From the NCBI GenBank assembly GCA_028751875.1, contig CM054155.1:8383462-8447461 (forward strand): 64,000 nucleotides of DNA, read 5' to 3'. Under the pieces are notes generated by a model. It did no database searches. It was not told the DNA's origin and was given only the letters and a program-made list of their open reading frames with translations. The position numbers were made by a program, and so were the translations under genes. The first letter of the stretch is position 1. Each line of letters begins with the position of its first letter. The stretch is from Rapana venosa. Its lineage: Eukaryota; Mollusca; Gastropoda; Neogastropoda; Muricidae. Positions 1 through 11,364 of the stretch are shown piece after piece.

Positions 1-602
1 AAGGGAGGGCAGCCAAGAAAAACGGTAAAACTGTCAGAGACAGCAAGAGGAATCAAAGAACCTACTAACAAGGGCGCCACGTCCGTTCTTCCTTCATCTG
101 CCCAGTATGCAACAGACCGGGCCCATTCATGCATCGCCTCTTCAGTCTGTCTCCAGAGAGCTTCTTACAAACTGGAGCAGTCATCTCCCCTCCATGATCC
201 TCCCGTGCATTATACCCATCCTGCCTGGCCCAGGCCAAAAGCTGTGTCATTACTGGAATTCAGCTAAGCGCCAAGGCCTACACTAATACAGTTTTTATGT
301 GTCACATGTTTGTGTTGAGATTGCCTTCACCATGACAAAGCTCTGAACATAACAACCTGAACTCTCCTTTAAAGAAGAAAGCCTCCTCTGAAGTCGGAGT
401 ATGGCTGCCTATATGGCCGAAGTAATTAGAAAACAGTCATATACGCAAACTTACTCATCATCCGGTGTACTTCTATCTCACGGTGATTCCCAGTGGGATG
501 AGTTGAAGTCAGAAGTGCATGTTCTGGGTGACCCTCAGAGAGTTAAGTGGGGAAACGCACAACAACAACAACGACAACAAATCAATTAACATAGCCCCAC
601 AT

Positions 603-607
603 CATCA

Positions 608-657
<50 letters not shown>

Positions 658-658
658 C
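603..658. repeat. (ATC)n microsatellite
   Basis: About 18 perfect units of a trinucleotide repeat. The same length recurs at 16905-16960 in the duplicated block. Confidence 0.95.
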
Positions 659-835
659 TCTCCCTTTAGGCTTTATGAATAACTTAAACCTGCTCTTCAC
701 ATTATCACTTGCAGTGTATCCCAAATCTGTTTGCTGTCAGTATGTAAAACACATCTTTAGATGACAGCGGGGAATCACACATGTACACGCGTGTGCGTGT
801 GCATGCATCCGAGCAGGCACACTCATCCACGCACA

Positions 836-940
836 CGGGAACAGATGACAATTTTTAATGCATATACACGGAGACTGGATGTAAAAAATCAAATTAGTGC
901 TTATTTCATTATCTTCGAAATAAAAGAATAAATATTTTAT
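836..940 (+). mobile_element. SINE-B 3' fragment
   Basis: It matches the last ~100 bases of family B: GGGAACAGATGACA, then GGGGACTGGATGTAAAAA-like sequence, TGCTTATTTCATTATC, and an AATAAAAGAATAAAT tail. The 5' part is absent. The same fragment lies at 17139-17240. Confidence 0.7.
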
Positions 941-1470
941 TTTACAAAATTACTTTAAATGGAAGATAGAAAACACAAAATGACCTGTATCTCATCTTTC
1001 AGATCAAAGCAAAACAAACAACAACAAACAAAACAACCCAGTACAGCCTCCCTGTAATGGAAATAACAAGGCTTGTCATTCTATATCTAAAACAGGACTG
1101 TACCCAAAAAAAGCTACAGAAAGTTGATTAAGTTCTTTAGATACGCTGACAGCTCCTGTTTTGCCATACTTTGATCATACCCTCTGGAAAAAAAAAACAT
1201 GACAGTTATTTCCACTGAGGAAGAGAAAGATCTACCCTGCTGCTCCTCAACGGGAGGCCATAGCTGGATAGGATGCTGGAGCGTTTGAAGTAAGAGTAAT
1301 GGGGTGAAGGAATGAAGGTAGACTGAAGGAAGAGCGAGCAGTTAAAACTAAAGATTTAGAGATTGACTTGGAGACTGCCTGTCAGCGCCGACATGCTCGT
1401 GACTTTCGCAAAAACCAGCAATTTTGTCTGATGTTTTATCTGTACTAACAAATAATCTCAGACAAAGCGC
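941..1470. other. No feature recognised
   Basis: This AT-rich sequence shows no coding resemblance, no splice-flanked open frame and no match to the repeat families of this window. Confidence 0.6.
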
Positions 1471-1472
1471 TG

Positions 1473-1533
<61 letters not shown>

Positions 1534-1554
1534 GGATAGATAGATAGATGGATG

Positions 1555-1596
<42 letters not shown>

Positions 1597-1770
1597 AGAT
1601 AATAGATAAAAGATAGATAGATTAGATAAGATGGAAGGAAGGATGGATGGGATGGATGGATGGATGGAGGGATGGATGGATAGATAATAGGATAGATAGA
1701 TAGAAAGATTAGATAGATAGATATTATAGATAGATAGATAGATAATAGAAGATAATAGATCGATAGATAG
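1471..1770. repeat. (TAGA)n microsatellite with GGAT variants
   Basis: A tetranucleotide array of TAGA units is broken by a GGAT-rich block at 1630-1680 and by single-base slips. The minus-strand open frame through it is only the translated repeat. Confidence 0.95.
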
Positions 1771-2280
1771 ATATGTGGTGTGTGTTAGTCCGTTGTGCAC
1801 CGGCGATGACCTCAAAAACAAGCAGAGGAGGACAGCTTGCTGATTTTTGGTTGATTATAGTGAGATGCCTAGCCCACGGCACATCCCACCTCTTTCAAGC
1901 CAAGAGGGGCAATTGGACTGTCAGCGTTGGTATGATGTTCTCCAAAGGCCAACCAGCCCCCAGGGCTGCAGCACATAAGGACTGTGCGACTCAAGCCTCC
2001 TAATCAAAGAGTCATAGTCGATCACTAAAGACTAAGCTGTAAAGTGGAATTCCATGAGTGGGAAAGCCACTGGTCATACAGCCTCTCACTTTGCTGTTGC
2101 CCCCAGTGCCGATGGTTTAACCAAGCTCTGTGATACACCCCAGGCGTTGAGGGTCAAAAGTGCTGGAATAGGTCTTTGTATGAGTCGTTCTTTGCTCTTA
2201 CATGCAAATACAAAACTAACACCAAAAACCACAAAAGAGAGAAAGGAAACAAAAGAATCATTCAAATAAGCAAACAATCC
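1771..2280. other. Unassigned single-copy-like sequence
   Basis: Base composition is more balanced than the flanks. There are short open frames (1773-2003 and 2054-2269, plus) but no recognisable domain and no clear splice sites. I see nothing that supports a gene. Confidence 0.5.
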
Positions 2281-2282
2281 AA

Positions 2283-2402
2283 CATAATACCAACCAACCA
2301 GCCAAAAAAACAGACAGTCAATTAACCAACCAGCCAACCAACGAATCAGCCAATCAACCAACCAGCCAACTAACCACCTAGCCAACCAACCAGCCAGCTA
2401 AC
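2283..2402. repeat. AACC/AGCC tetranucleotide repeat
   Basis: Imperfect units of AACC, AGCC and AATC in tandem, about 120 bases. Confidence 0.85.
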
Positions 2403-2527
2403 CATGCACACCAGTCATTTACTTCTCTGTGTGCATCCCCCCTGTGATTCAGTCCTTGAGATCAGTCACCCTGCTCTTATATTTGGGAATGGCACCTGGT
2501 CACTGGGCAATGACAACCACAACATCA

Positions 2528-2612
2528 GACTGCAAGAAGAAGAAGGAAGAAAAGAAGAAGGAGAAAGAAGAAGAACAAGAAGAAGAAGAAACAACAACAA
2601 CAACACAACAAT
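2528..2612. repeat. GAA/GAAGAA purine tract followed by CAA units
   Basis: Low-complexity purine-rich trinucleotide repeat that runs into an AACAAC tract. Confidence 0.85.
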
Positions 2613-2684
2613 AGAAATAAAAACTGTCAAAGAAAAGATTGAGAAAATGGCTTTCTTCCCGAACAAAAATCTTTAAACACAAAA

Positions 2685-2872
2685 AAACAACACACACACA
2701 CAACATACACACACATCGCGTTCCGCGCCACTTACGCACGCACGCACGTACACACACACATACACACTCACTCAACGCACGCACTCACTCACACACACAC
2801 ACACACTCCTCTCTCTCTCCATCTCATCTCAACTCTCTCTCTCTCGTCGCATCTCTCTCTCTCTCTCTCTCT
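2685..2872. repeat. (CA)n and (CT)n compound microsatellite
   Basis: A degenerate CA/CGCA array is followed by two CT runs. It ends at the start of a SINE-B piece. Confidence 0.9.
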
Positions 2873-2875
2873 CCC

Positions 2876-3090
2876 CAAATCCTTCTGAGGAACTATACTG
2901 TCCCGCAGAACATATTGCGCACACGTTAAAACCCGTTCCGCTTTTCGGAAGAGTAGGCCATTGTGTGCCGGTGGGAACGGACGGCAAAATGGACAAAACT
3001 GCACACACACACAGGGACTGGCCGGATGAAAAAAACACATGAGTGCTTATTCCATTATCCTCGAAATAAAAGAATAAAATAAAAACAAAA
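2876..3090 (+). mobile_element. SINE-B, 5'-truncated
   Basis: Family B from the CAGAACAT-TTGCGCACACGTTAAAA segment to the end: TTCCGCTTTTCGGAAGAGTA, GGCCATTGTGTGCCGGTGGG, TTATTCCATTATCCTCGA and an AATAAAAGAATAAAATAAAA tail. The tRNA-like head is missing. Confidence 0.85.
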
Positions 3091-3259
3091 ATACACACAC
3101 ACCAACAGGAAAAAAACAACAAAGCAAACAAACAACAAAACAAATCACAGTGTAATTATTGCTATGCAGTCTTGATCCGTAGCTCCTAATTTTGGAATGC
3201 TGTTGACGGTCACATCCCTGCTGTGCATTGGATTGCGCTGGTAGTGTGGTGTTTACACA

Positions 3260-3557
3260 TGGGGACGCGGATAGCTCAGTGAGTCAGAGCACTTGCTTTT
3301 CCCCCCAGCCAAGCAGCATTGAGCGTGGTTACCAGTTAGATTGGTGACTGTTTGTGCGCCTTGGCTTCAGTACAGTTCCCCCAGTTCACCCAGCTGTAAA
3401 TGGGTACCTGCCCTCTTTAGGGTCAGGGAAGGTAAAGCAGCGAGGGAGAGGAGATGGGCGCCGCCCTCAATATCCTGGCCCATAGAGAAGTTGAGGTATC
3501 TGACACCTCGCTCTCCTATGACCACATAGTTTATGGGACACCCTTACCTTACTTAGT
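3260..3557 (+). mobile_element. SINE-C, full length, 11-bp target duplication
   Basis: The element starts GGGGACGCGGATAGCTCAGT, a tRNA-type A box. It continues through the 5S-like segment (AGCGTGGTTACCAGTTAGAT), then CAGTACAGTTCCCCCAGTTC, the CTGTAAATGGGTACCTGCCC block, and ends CCCTTACCTTACTTA. It is flanked by GTGTTTACACA at 3249-3259 and 3558-3568, a perfect direct repeat. This is direct evidence of target-primed insertion. Confidence 0.92.
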
Positions 3558-3619
3558 GTGTTTACACACAGCAATGAACGTTAATATGGCTGTATCACTG
3601 AATCTGGACACCCTATTTG

Positions 3620-3985
3620 TTTCCCTCTTCTCCCCCGTGGGGATGTCGGGGGCCTGTCAGTATAAATAGCATCCCCACCTTCTGGAAATTCTATGCTAGA
3701 AATGTCCTCTTTTCTATCACTTTTATTGTTTGTGCCTTGTTCCTTTTCTTCCTGTCTCCTCTTTCATGGCTTGATTTTTGCTTCCTATTAGTCGTATTCA
3801 CCTGCTTTTATTTTTTTTTCCAGAAAGACTAATCAGAATAACAATTCTCTCTTAACTAGCCCGAAGACCGGATTGCGCTAGGCGCTGACTGGTCAGGGCT
3901 TAACCAGCAGCATGACGCAATGTTTTCTCATATAACAGACAAAAACAGTTGTTGCCTGAGCGTTCCAAGGAAGAAGAAGAACCAT
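3620..3985 (+). mobile_element. SINE-D copy
   Basis: It opens with GGGGATGTCGGGGGCCTGTC and AGTATAAATAGCATCCCCAC. A pyrimidine-rich middle follows, ending in CCAGAAAGACT, then GACTGGTCAGGGCTTAACCA and a 3' hairpin segment (CAGACAAAAACAGTTGTTGC). The tail is AAGAAGAAGAA. No convincing pol III box is visible, so the class is inferred from repetition, length and tail. Confidence 0.8.
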
Positions 3986-4325
3986 CTGTCAAGTCAGGCC
4001 ACTCGATAAATGACCACAACTATCTATCTTCTTCAGTCTGTTACTGTCTCCCTATTCAGAAAAGGGATGGCTGGGTTTATAGTCTGCGCTATTCTATTCA
4101 TCAGCGTGTTTTGTTACGGCTAATGCCGGCAATCTTCAGGCACTTACTAGGGCATTGTGGCTTTTCTGTCCCTGGACACACGATTTACTTCCCTTTGTCA
4201 GAGGACTGACAGCTGTGTGAGCTTGCTCTTTCCAAGTGTGGAAAACACGCAAATAGATTCCTTCCTGGCCCTGTGTGTGTGAGGTGTGTTGTGTGAGTGT
4301 GTGTGTGTGTGTGTGTGAAAGTCAA

Positions 4326-4410
4326 AGTCAAGTCAAAGTTTTATTTTCATATGGTACATTGAATAAGTAGTACAACTGCTTTTTTTCATGAAGTCATCTA
4401 TCTAAAAAAT
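4326..4410 (-). mobile_element. Short retroposon 3' end, shared with 20262-20345
   Basis: The motif GTCAAGTCAAAGTTTTATTT, then ATGGTACATTGAAT and a CATGAAGTCATCTATCT end, recurs at 20262-20345. Two copies of an otherwise unrecognised ~85-bp module suggest the 3' end of a LINE or SINE. The orientation is a guess from the T-rich left end. Confidence 0.55.
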
Positions 4411-4635
4411 AAATGAATAAATAAAAAAATAATAATGATAATATGATACATAAAACAAAATAAGTAAACAATAATAAGCATATTGTGTGTACACATAATT
4501 CATGAGAGAGACTGAGGGGAGAGAGAGAAGGGGGTAACATTTAAGACAAAAAGAATGTGGTTTTAATATCGTTTTCATCAAGACAGTAACATTTACAGTG
4601 TTTGTTAATGTTAACATTGAATATGTAGTTATCAA

Positions 4636-4938
4636 AGGTAAAGGTGTACCATAACCTATAAGGGCGTAGGGGAGCGAGGCATCAAGACCTTCGCTTTTCA
4701 AGGGGCCCATCAATTGAGGTGCGAGGGCGGCGCCATCCCTCGCCCAACGCTGCATTACCTTCCCTGCAACCCAAAAGAGGCAGGTACCCATTTGCGGCTG
4801 GGTGAAACGGGGGACTGTAAACTGAAGCCAAGGGGCGAGCAAACGGTCACGCCATCCAAGTGGGTAACCATGCAGATGCTGCAATAACTTTGTTGGGGAA
4901 AGCGAGTGCTCCGACCCATTGAGCTATTTCCCATCCCC
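4636..4938 (-). mobile_element. SINE-C, full length, reverse orientation
   Basis: It reads GGTAAAGGTGTACCATAACC at its 3' end through to the head GAGCTATTTCCCATCCCC. The flanks share TTATCAA at 4629-4635 and 4939-4945, a likely target duplication. It has diverged more than the copies at 42837 and 50510. Confidence 0.85.
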
Positions 4939-5025
4939 TTATCAAGAGGTTATCCAAGCCTTGAATACGATTTTGAGAGCCTAAATTTTTTTTTTAATTC
5001 AGAGAGAAAGGTTAAAACTAATAGT

Positions 5026-5138
5026 CACACACCACACTCACACACACACACAACACACACATCACACCACACACACACCCACCACACACCACACACACAC
5101 ACCACACCACAAACAACCACACTCACACACACACTTTT
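5026..5138. repeat. (CA)n microsatellite
   Basis: An irregular CACACA/CACCACA array of about 110 bases. Confidence 0.95.
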
Positions 5139-5275
5139 TCCACTACAGGTCTCCGTGTCTCCATTCTCTGCCATTCCCCCTGATTGATCCAGACAGCTGA
5201 GGCAGGGGAAGTAAGCGCCTGTCATTTTCCAATAGGCGCGATGGCAGAGTCGTGTTACAGGAACTGACTGTTGTG

Positions 5276-5382
5276 TGATGATGAAGGCGAGAGGATGATG
5301 ATGATGAATAATATGATGATGAATGTGATGATGATGATGAATGTGATGAATGATGATGATGATGATGATGATGATGATACCG
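5276..5382. repeat. (ATG)n microsatellite
   Basis: ATG/GATGAA units with interruptions. The open frames through it are translated repeat. Confidence 0.95.
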
Positions 5383-5489
5383 TGAGAGGATGGGTGAAGG
5401 AAAGTTGTGGGGTGGAAAGGGGGACTGAACTCGTCTTTTGTTTCACTTGTTATCGGCCTTTTGCATTGCATAACTTTAAACTGACTTTT

Positions 5490-5720
5490 TTTTTATCGAG
5501 GATAATGGAATAAGCACTCATGTGCTTTTTTACATCCAGTCCCCGTGTGTATGCGCATTTGTAAATTTTGTCATGTTTCCACCGGCACACAATGGCCTAC
5601 TCTTCCAGAAAGCTGAACAGGATTTAATGTGTGCACAAGATGTTCTGCACGCGTTCGAACACGGGGCCTCGGTTTATAGTCTCATCGAAGGACTTGGCAA
5701 TTATGCCCCTATCCGTGTTT
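5490..5720 (-). mobile_element. SINE-B, reverse, head replaced by a G run
   Basis: It starts ATCGAGGATAATGGAATAAG and runs to GTTTATAGTCTCATCGAAGG. The 5' head is missing and a run of about 28 G follows at 5719-5747. Confidence 0.85.
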
Positions 5721-5959
5721 GGGGGGGGGGGGGGGGGGGGGGGGGGGTGGGGGGGGTTGTGTTTTGCTGTTGTTCACTGCTAGTCTAGTCTAGCTCCCAG
5801 TTCACCTCAAGTGTGAGATTGTGTGTATGTAACGCTTCGTTGTTTTTAATGGCCACCATTATACACAGGGAAGCCCTTCCCACTTTGGGAAGGATATCTT
5901 CCATTTGAAAAAACTTCTCAGGTGTAGAGTATTTATACTGATACAGCAGCTCGTAAGAT

Positions 5960-6055
5960 TCTCTCTCTCTCTCTCTCAGTCCTCACTCTCTTCTCTCCTC
6001 TCTCTCTCTCTCACTCCAAACGATACTCTCTCTCTCATCACTCCTCTCTCTCTGC
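5960..6055. repeat. (CT)n microsatellite
   Basis: An interrupted CT dinucleotide array. Confidence 0.9.
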
Positions 6056-6059
6056 ATAT

Positions 6060-6340
6060 TTGCTGATTTTGATGATTTTGTGCAAATTGTTTATAATCGA
6101 GTTTACTCTAATTTGTGTCCATGCATGCCTATCAGTGATAATAATTATAGACTTAGATTTGTCACCGTGTGGGAACTAGTTATTACTATTACTTATGCAT
6201 TTATTTCTGTAAATAGTTGTTATCCTTTTAATGATTTGCTTGTTTGTTTAATTGTTTATTTTTCTCTCTTTCTTTTTTTATGAGGGCCTGGTGTAAAGAA
6301 GCCACTGGCGTATCCAAGTACCCTCAATAAAACATTCAAA
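6060..6340 (+). mobile_element. Retroelement 3' region, shared with 32150-32500
   Basis: The series GTCCATGCATG, CTTAGATTTGTCA, GTGTGGGAA, TGAGGGCC-GGTGTAAAGAAGCC and a terminal AATAAA recurs at 32150-32500, where it is interrupted by a SINE-E tail. The GGTGTAAAG end resembles the 3' UTR style of LINEs, but I see no RT frame. Confidence 0.6.
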
Positions 6341-6344
6341 CATG

Positions 6345-6715
6345 CGGGGGACGGGATAGCCGAGTGGTTAACACATTGCGCTCGCAATCTGACGACCCGG
6401 GTTGATTCCCGCTCATGGGGATATTTTCCCCTGTAGTTTACATCAGTGCCGACTCCACTCTCCCGAAAAGTCCTTCGGATGAGACTATAAACCGAGGTCC
6501 CATGTACTAACACACGCATAACCTCTTTGCGCACAAGTTACGTTAAAATCCGACCGCTTTTCGTAAGAGTAGGCCATTGTGTGCCGGTGGGAACAGATGA
6601 CAGAATTTACAAAACCGCATACACACGGGGACTAGATATAAAAGAGCACATGAGTGCTTATTCCATTATCCTCGATATAAAAGAATAAAATCAAATCAAA
6701 TCAATAAAATCAAAT
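6345..6715 (+). mobile_element. SINE-B, full length
   Basis: It carries the tRNA-like head GGGACGGGATAGCCGAGTGG (A-box-like), then CCCGGGTTGATTCCCGC, a B-box form with one base lost from GGTTCGATTCC. The body follows (CCTTCGGATGAGACTATAAA; GGCCATTGTGTGCCGGTGGG), and the tail is AATAAAATCAAATCAAATCA. It is a good reference copy for the family. Confidence 0.9.
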
Positions 6716-7160
6716 TCAAGTTCGAAACTCTCTCTCTCTCTTGCTCTCTCTCTCGATCTCGCTCTCAATACCTTTCCTTCAAATCGTAGAGAAATTTGCG
6801 TATCTTAACAAAAAAAAAATAGAAAAAAAAAAAAAACGGGGCAACACAAACACCGTCGATGGATGGCAGACAAGACGATAGATAGATTGATAGATGATAA
6901 CTGCTTTTTGGATTCTGGTGTATGAAATAGAATCACAGAATGTTATTTCTACGTTATAATTAATCCATCACTTATATATCCCTAAACCAACACAAACCAA
7001 CAATGCCATTATCAAGACTTTTTATATCTGTGGATTTTGCACTCAAGGTTTGAAAAGACTGAAAGCCGGAAAAACTAGGAAAGGTTAAAGATAATATGAC
7101 ACATAGCTGTGTGGTCATTTGAGGACAAGTATTCAGAAGACTTCTGCTTCTCTAGAACAG
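6716..7160. other. No gene; short simple repeats only
   Basis: Contains a CT run at 6728-6765, an A-rich stretch at 6810-6836 and AT-rich sequence with no coding resemblance. Confidence 0.6.
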
Positions 7161-7164
7161 CATA

Positions 7165-7378
7165 TTGAGCGTGTCCCATCTCCTCTACCTCACTGCTTTA
7201 CATGCCCTACGACCCCAAAGAGGAAAGGTACCCATTTACATGCTGGTTTGAAATTGGGGACTGTATTGAAACCAAATACATGAACAATCACCCATCTGCA
7301 AGCAACCCTGCTTAAACGCTGCTTGACTTCAGTAAAACAGAAAGCAAGTGCTCTGACTACTGAGCCACCCTGTCCCCT
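7165..7378 (-). mobile_element. SINE-C, old, 3'-truncated copy
   Basis: Recognisable blocks are CAGCATATTGAGCG, GAGGAAAGGTACCCATTTAC, AACGCTGCTTGACTTCAGTA and GCTCTGACTACTGAGCCACC at the head. It has many substitutions, so it is older than the other copies. Confidence 0.8.
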
Positions 7379-7491
7379 ACAAGCAGATGTATATGTGTCA
7401 TACCATGATGGTTTTCCACACGCCTATGCAGTGTCATAGGAAAACTAGCTTGAAATGGACCAGACCTAATTACGAAGGTCAAGCCACCCAC

Positions 7492-8120
7492 CCAATAACC
7501 CAATCAGTTCATCTCAGTCAGGCTATCTCTATCAATTCATCTCATTCAGTCTATCTCTATCAATTCATCTCATTCCGTCTATCTATACCAATTCGTCTCA
7601 ATCTGTCTATCTCTATCAATTCATTTCATTCTGTCTATCTCTGTCAATTCATTTCATTCCGTCCATCTCTACCAATTCATCTCATTCATTCTATCTCTAT
7701 CAATTCATCTCATTCAGTCTGTCTCTATCAATTCATCTCACTCTGTCTATCTCTATCATTTCATCTCATTCTGGGTCTGGATTTCGAAGATGGTCTATCT
7801 CTATTAATTCATCTCAATCTGTCTATCTCTATCAGTTCATCTTATTCTGTCTATCTCTATCAATTCATCTAATTCTGTCTGCCTCTATCAATTCATCTCA
7901 CTCAGTCTGTCTCTATCAATTCATCTCATTCAGTCTATGTCTATCAATTCATCTCTTTCAGTCTATCTCTATCAATTCATCTCTTTCAGTCTATCTCTAT
8001 CAATTCATCTCATTCAGTCTATCTCTATCCGTTCATCTCATTCAGTCTATATTTATCAGTTCATCTCATTCAGTCTATCTCTATCAGTTCATCTCATTCT
8101 GTCTATCTCTATCTCCTCCA
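7492..8120. repeat. 28-bp minisatellite, ~22 units
   Basis: The unit is about TCTATCTCTATCAATTCATC followed by TCATTCAG. Because 28 is not a multiple of 3, every third unit returns to frame, and a stop-free frame results with a 28-residue period. That frame is a by-product and not a protein gene. One unit at 7770-7795 is disrupted. Confidence 0.95.
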
Positions 8121-8333
8121 CAAAATAAGCGGGGGCTACAGTTCCTCTCTGCGCAATTCATCAGCGTGTTGTGTTACCACTGCTACTGCAACCTTGGGGC
8201 ACTTACTGGGGCATTGTGGCTTGTCTCTGGACTCAGCGATTTATTCCCCTTTGTCAGCAGGGCTGATGGCTCTTTAGAGTTAGTTGCACCTTTAAACGTG
8301 AAGGTGAACACTCAAACCCTGATCATGGATGTA

Positions 8334-8334
<1 letters not shown>

Positions 8335-8382
<48 letters not shown>

Positions 8383-9040
8383 AGAGAGATAGACAGACAG
8401 CAACAGACAGAGAACAGACAGACAGAGACAGAGAAACACAGACAAAGACGGACAGACATACAGAGACAGAAACTGAAGAGAAAGATAGAGATAGAAACAG
8501 ATAGAGCAACATATACAAGAGAGACAGACAGAGAGAAAGAAACAGAGAGACATAGCGAGAGAAAGAAGGAGACAAAGAGAGACAAAGAGACAGACACATA
8601 CAGACAAACAGACAAAGAGGCAAAATGAAAAGATAGAGAGACCAGACAGAGAGGCAGAGAGAGAGACAGAAGAAAGATAGGAAGAGACAGGGAGAGAAAA
8701 AAGATAGATAGACAGAGATATCCAAAGAGGAAGAACAGAAAGAGAATAGATAGGAATGGAGTAGGAGAGAGATAAAGAGAGGGAGAAAAAAAAAGAGAGA
8801 AAAACAACAAAGAGAACAGAAAGAGAGAGAATAGAGATGGAGGGAGGGAGGGAGAAGGGAGAGAAAAAAAGAAAGAGAGGAAAAAACAAAAGACAGAAAG
8901 AGAAGAGGGAGAGACAGAGTGAGGGGGGATGACAGGAAAAAGAGAAAGAGTACACAGATGGGAACAGAGAAACAGAGAGTCATACGAAAAAGAGAAGACA
9001 GACAGAAGCAGAGGCAAGACAGGACGGAGATGGGGAGACA
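8335..9040. repeat. GA/GACA-rich low-complexity block
   Basis: About 700 bases of GAGA, GACAGA and GAAA units with no fixed long period. The long open frames on the minus strand (Ser/Leu/Phe-rich) are produced by composition alone. Confidence 0.95.
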
Positions 9041-9282
9041 GAAATATTTTCCATACCAGCACGTTATTTGTAAGATCCCTGCAACTATAAAGCTTACCAA
9101 GTGATGATGACAAGACCCCTGAAGGGAAGTCATACACCTTTGAACAGAATGCTATGCCAAAGACATGTAGGCAGCCTAGCATGACAAAAAAAACAACACA
9201 ACAAACCAGAAAGAACGAAATGGCGTACACAAAGTTGTCCATACAGAGCTACAAGCAGATTCATATAATTTTCACAGCCATA

Positions 9283-9357
9283 TATAGATAGATAGATAGA
9301 TAGAATAGATTAGATAGATAATAGATATATAGATAGATAGATAGATAAGATAGATAG

Positions 9358-9391
<34 letters not shown>

Positions 9392-9420
9392 TGATAGATA
9401 GATAGATAGATAGATAGAAA
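9283..9420. repeat. (TAGA)n microsatellite
   Basis: A tetranucleotide array with slips, the same motif as at 1471-1770 and 44706-44757. Confidence 0.95.
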
Positions 9421-9627
9421 AAGAGACAAAATACCCAAAGAAGCAGAGATGAGATACAACAGAGGACTTGAAGCATTACACCCACACGTGCACACTTGTT
9501 GTGAGCAGGCAACTCCACGTGCAGTTGCCAAGCTGCAAAACTGCACAGCCTTCCATCCAAACCCAAGAAGCGTCAAGTCCCTTCACTGATTGTCCAGGTG
9601 AGGAAGGAGGGAAGATCCATCACACAC

Positions 9628-9715
9628 ACACACACACACACACAACAACACACACACACACACTCACACAACAACACAACAACCACACACATACACACAC
9701 AACACACACACCTTC
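9628..9715. repeat. (CA)n microsatellite
   Basis: A CACACA/ACAACA array. The 120 bases before it hold a donor-like CCAGGTGAGG at 9594-9603 after an open frame, but no family resemblance allows an exon call. Confidence 0.9.
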
Positions 9716-9839
9716 CCCATACCTTTGGTTCCATGCACAGGCTAACTCCCACTGTGAACAGGAAGTTCCCAGCCTCACAGTGGGCATGTGCCTGGGTCCT
9801 GCTTAGGCATGCTGCGGCAGTTGTAGGACAATAGAACTT

Positions 9840-10445
9840 TCTCTCTCCGCCTGGCCTGGTGAAACGTTCGATCTAAATTGCATATGCCATGGGACTGCTA
9901 TGAAGATTAATCAGAAGAAAGATTATCATAACTGGGCGACAGAAATTGAGAGTTGTTATATATTTATAAATTTAGTTAGATTTTTTTTAATTTTTTTTTT
10001 TGTTTTTACTAAATAAACACATAAAGACAAAAAGGTTAAAAAAAAAGAACTAAAGGAAATGCATCATGTTCAGAACATTTTGCATAGTAGCTGATGTTGA
10101 AATAGCATTATATGAATTTAATTATCATTGATATAGATAGACATTTGAAAGTAGTAAATGCAAGATATGGACTTGGCTTCTCTAAAATATGTCAACATTA
10201 CTATGGTGGCAGATCTCATCATTAAAACTGTCTTTGTTCCTCGGCACGATCTTTAGATTTGCCCGTGGTAAGATTCTGCATATGTGACATTTGCCCACCA
10301 TCAAGGGAAAACACTTTAATACATCATGTCCAGCATGTAAGAAAGGCTTGTTTTGTGTTGCCAATGACAAGTGATTTGAGAGAAAGATACCACTAATAGT
10401 TTTTTTCTGATGAGACCATAAACCAGGTCCTGCACGCAATTTTCA
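9840..10445. other. No feature recognised
   Basis: AT-rich sequence with short A/T runs. No gene and no clear repeat family is seen. Confidence 0.5.
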
Positions 10446-10446
10446 T

Positions 10447-10602
10447 TTAGTGCACTTAAAAGAACCCACGGCAACAAGAGAGTTTGTCCCTGGATTTAAT
10501 AGGAGACCAAAATCATATGCAGACAGGCAAACAAAATATAATGGGTGGCGCTGCTCTTGTGACGACGTGCTCTCTTTGGGAAGAGCAATCCGAATTTCAA
10601 TA
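10447..10602 (+). mobile_element. SINE-E middle fragment
   Basis: Blocks AAAAGAACCCACGGCAACAA, GAGAGTTTGTCCCTGG, GGGTGGCGCTGCTCTTGTGA and GAAGAGCAATCCGAATTTCA match the interior of family E in the plus direction. Both ends are missing. Confidence 0.75.
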
Positions 10603-10623
10603 AATCTGCTGTGATAAAGTGGT

Positions 10624-11085
10624 GTAACACTACACTACACTACACTACACTATACTACAATACAATACACTACACTACACTACACTACAAAACACTACAC
10701 TACAATACAGTACAATACATACACTACACACAATACACTACACTCACTACAATACACTACGCGACATTACACACACTACAATACACTACACACACTACAC
10801 TACAATACACTACACTACACTACATACACAACACTACAACTACACTACACTACACTACACTACAATACAATACACTAACCTACACCACACTACACTACCC
10901 ACACTACAATACAACTACAATACATACACTAAACACACTACAATACATATACAACATACTACAACTAAACACACACACTACAATACACTACACTACACTA
11001 CACATACACAACAACACACTACAATACACAACACTAGCACTACACTACAAACAATACAATACATACAATACAATACATTTGTACC
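10624..11085. repeat. Pentanucleotide (CACTA)n array
   Basis: About 460 bases of CACTA/CAATA units, with ACACA and CATA variants. Confidence 0.95.
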
Positions 11086-11364
11086 AGGACCTATGTTAAG
11101 GCATATTTATTTCTACATACAAGCAGGTGTATAAAAAAAGGTAATTTCGCGATTTTGACTGACGTCCTCCTAACATGTGTTCAATATTACTATTTACTAT
11201 CTCACGTATGTGAGATCTACACGAATCTCATAAAAAAAACTATTTTTGTTTGTTTTCTTTGCTAGAGCTCTGAGGTTCACTAATGGTGGAATTTTCATAA
11301 GCAACTAATTTGGCTCACCTCACCAGGAAAAACAATCTAGTAGATTTTTCCTTATTGTCCTTTA

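Larger units (their letters stand above)
1..1020. repeat. Left copy of a ~1.02 kb direct duplication
   Basis: This block is repeated at 16303-17327 with an offset of 16302. The first ~770 bases are identical, including the ATC microsatellite at the same length. The last 250 bases differ by scattered single-base indels. Identity at microsatellite level points to one locus assembled twice rather than an old duplication. The copy starts exactly at the first base of the window, which may be a contig edge. I recognise no gene in it; short open frames at 401-589 and on the minus strand at 65-250 show no family resemblance. Confidence 0.9.

Noticed and set aside
401..589. 62-codon frame starting MAAYMAEVIRKQ, present in both duplicate blocks
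   Set aside because: No homologue comes to mind, and it ends in a CAA run. Its double occurrence is due to the duplicated block.
6345..6420. tRNA-like A and B boxes at 6345, 39114, 46104, 52186 and other SINE heads
   Set aside because: They continue into SINE bodies with tails and target duplications, and lack a complete cloverleaf. They are not called as tRNA genes.
8292..9242. 316-codon Leu/Ser/Phe-rich minus-strand frame resembling a membrane protein
   Set aside because: It is the complement of a GA-rich low-complexity block. Three overlapping frames are open for the same reason.
9468..9600. Open frame with VSRQLHVQLPS before a CCAG|GTGAGG donor, as a possible ACOT9 targeting-peptide exon
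   Set aside because: No sequence conservation is expected in such an exon, no promoter is seen, and the distance and lack of support make it a guess.
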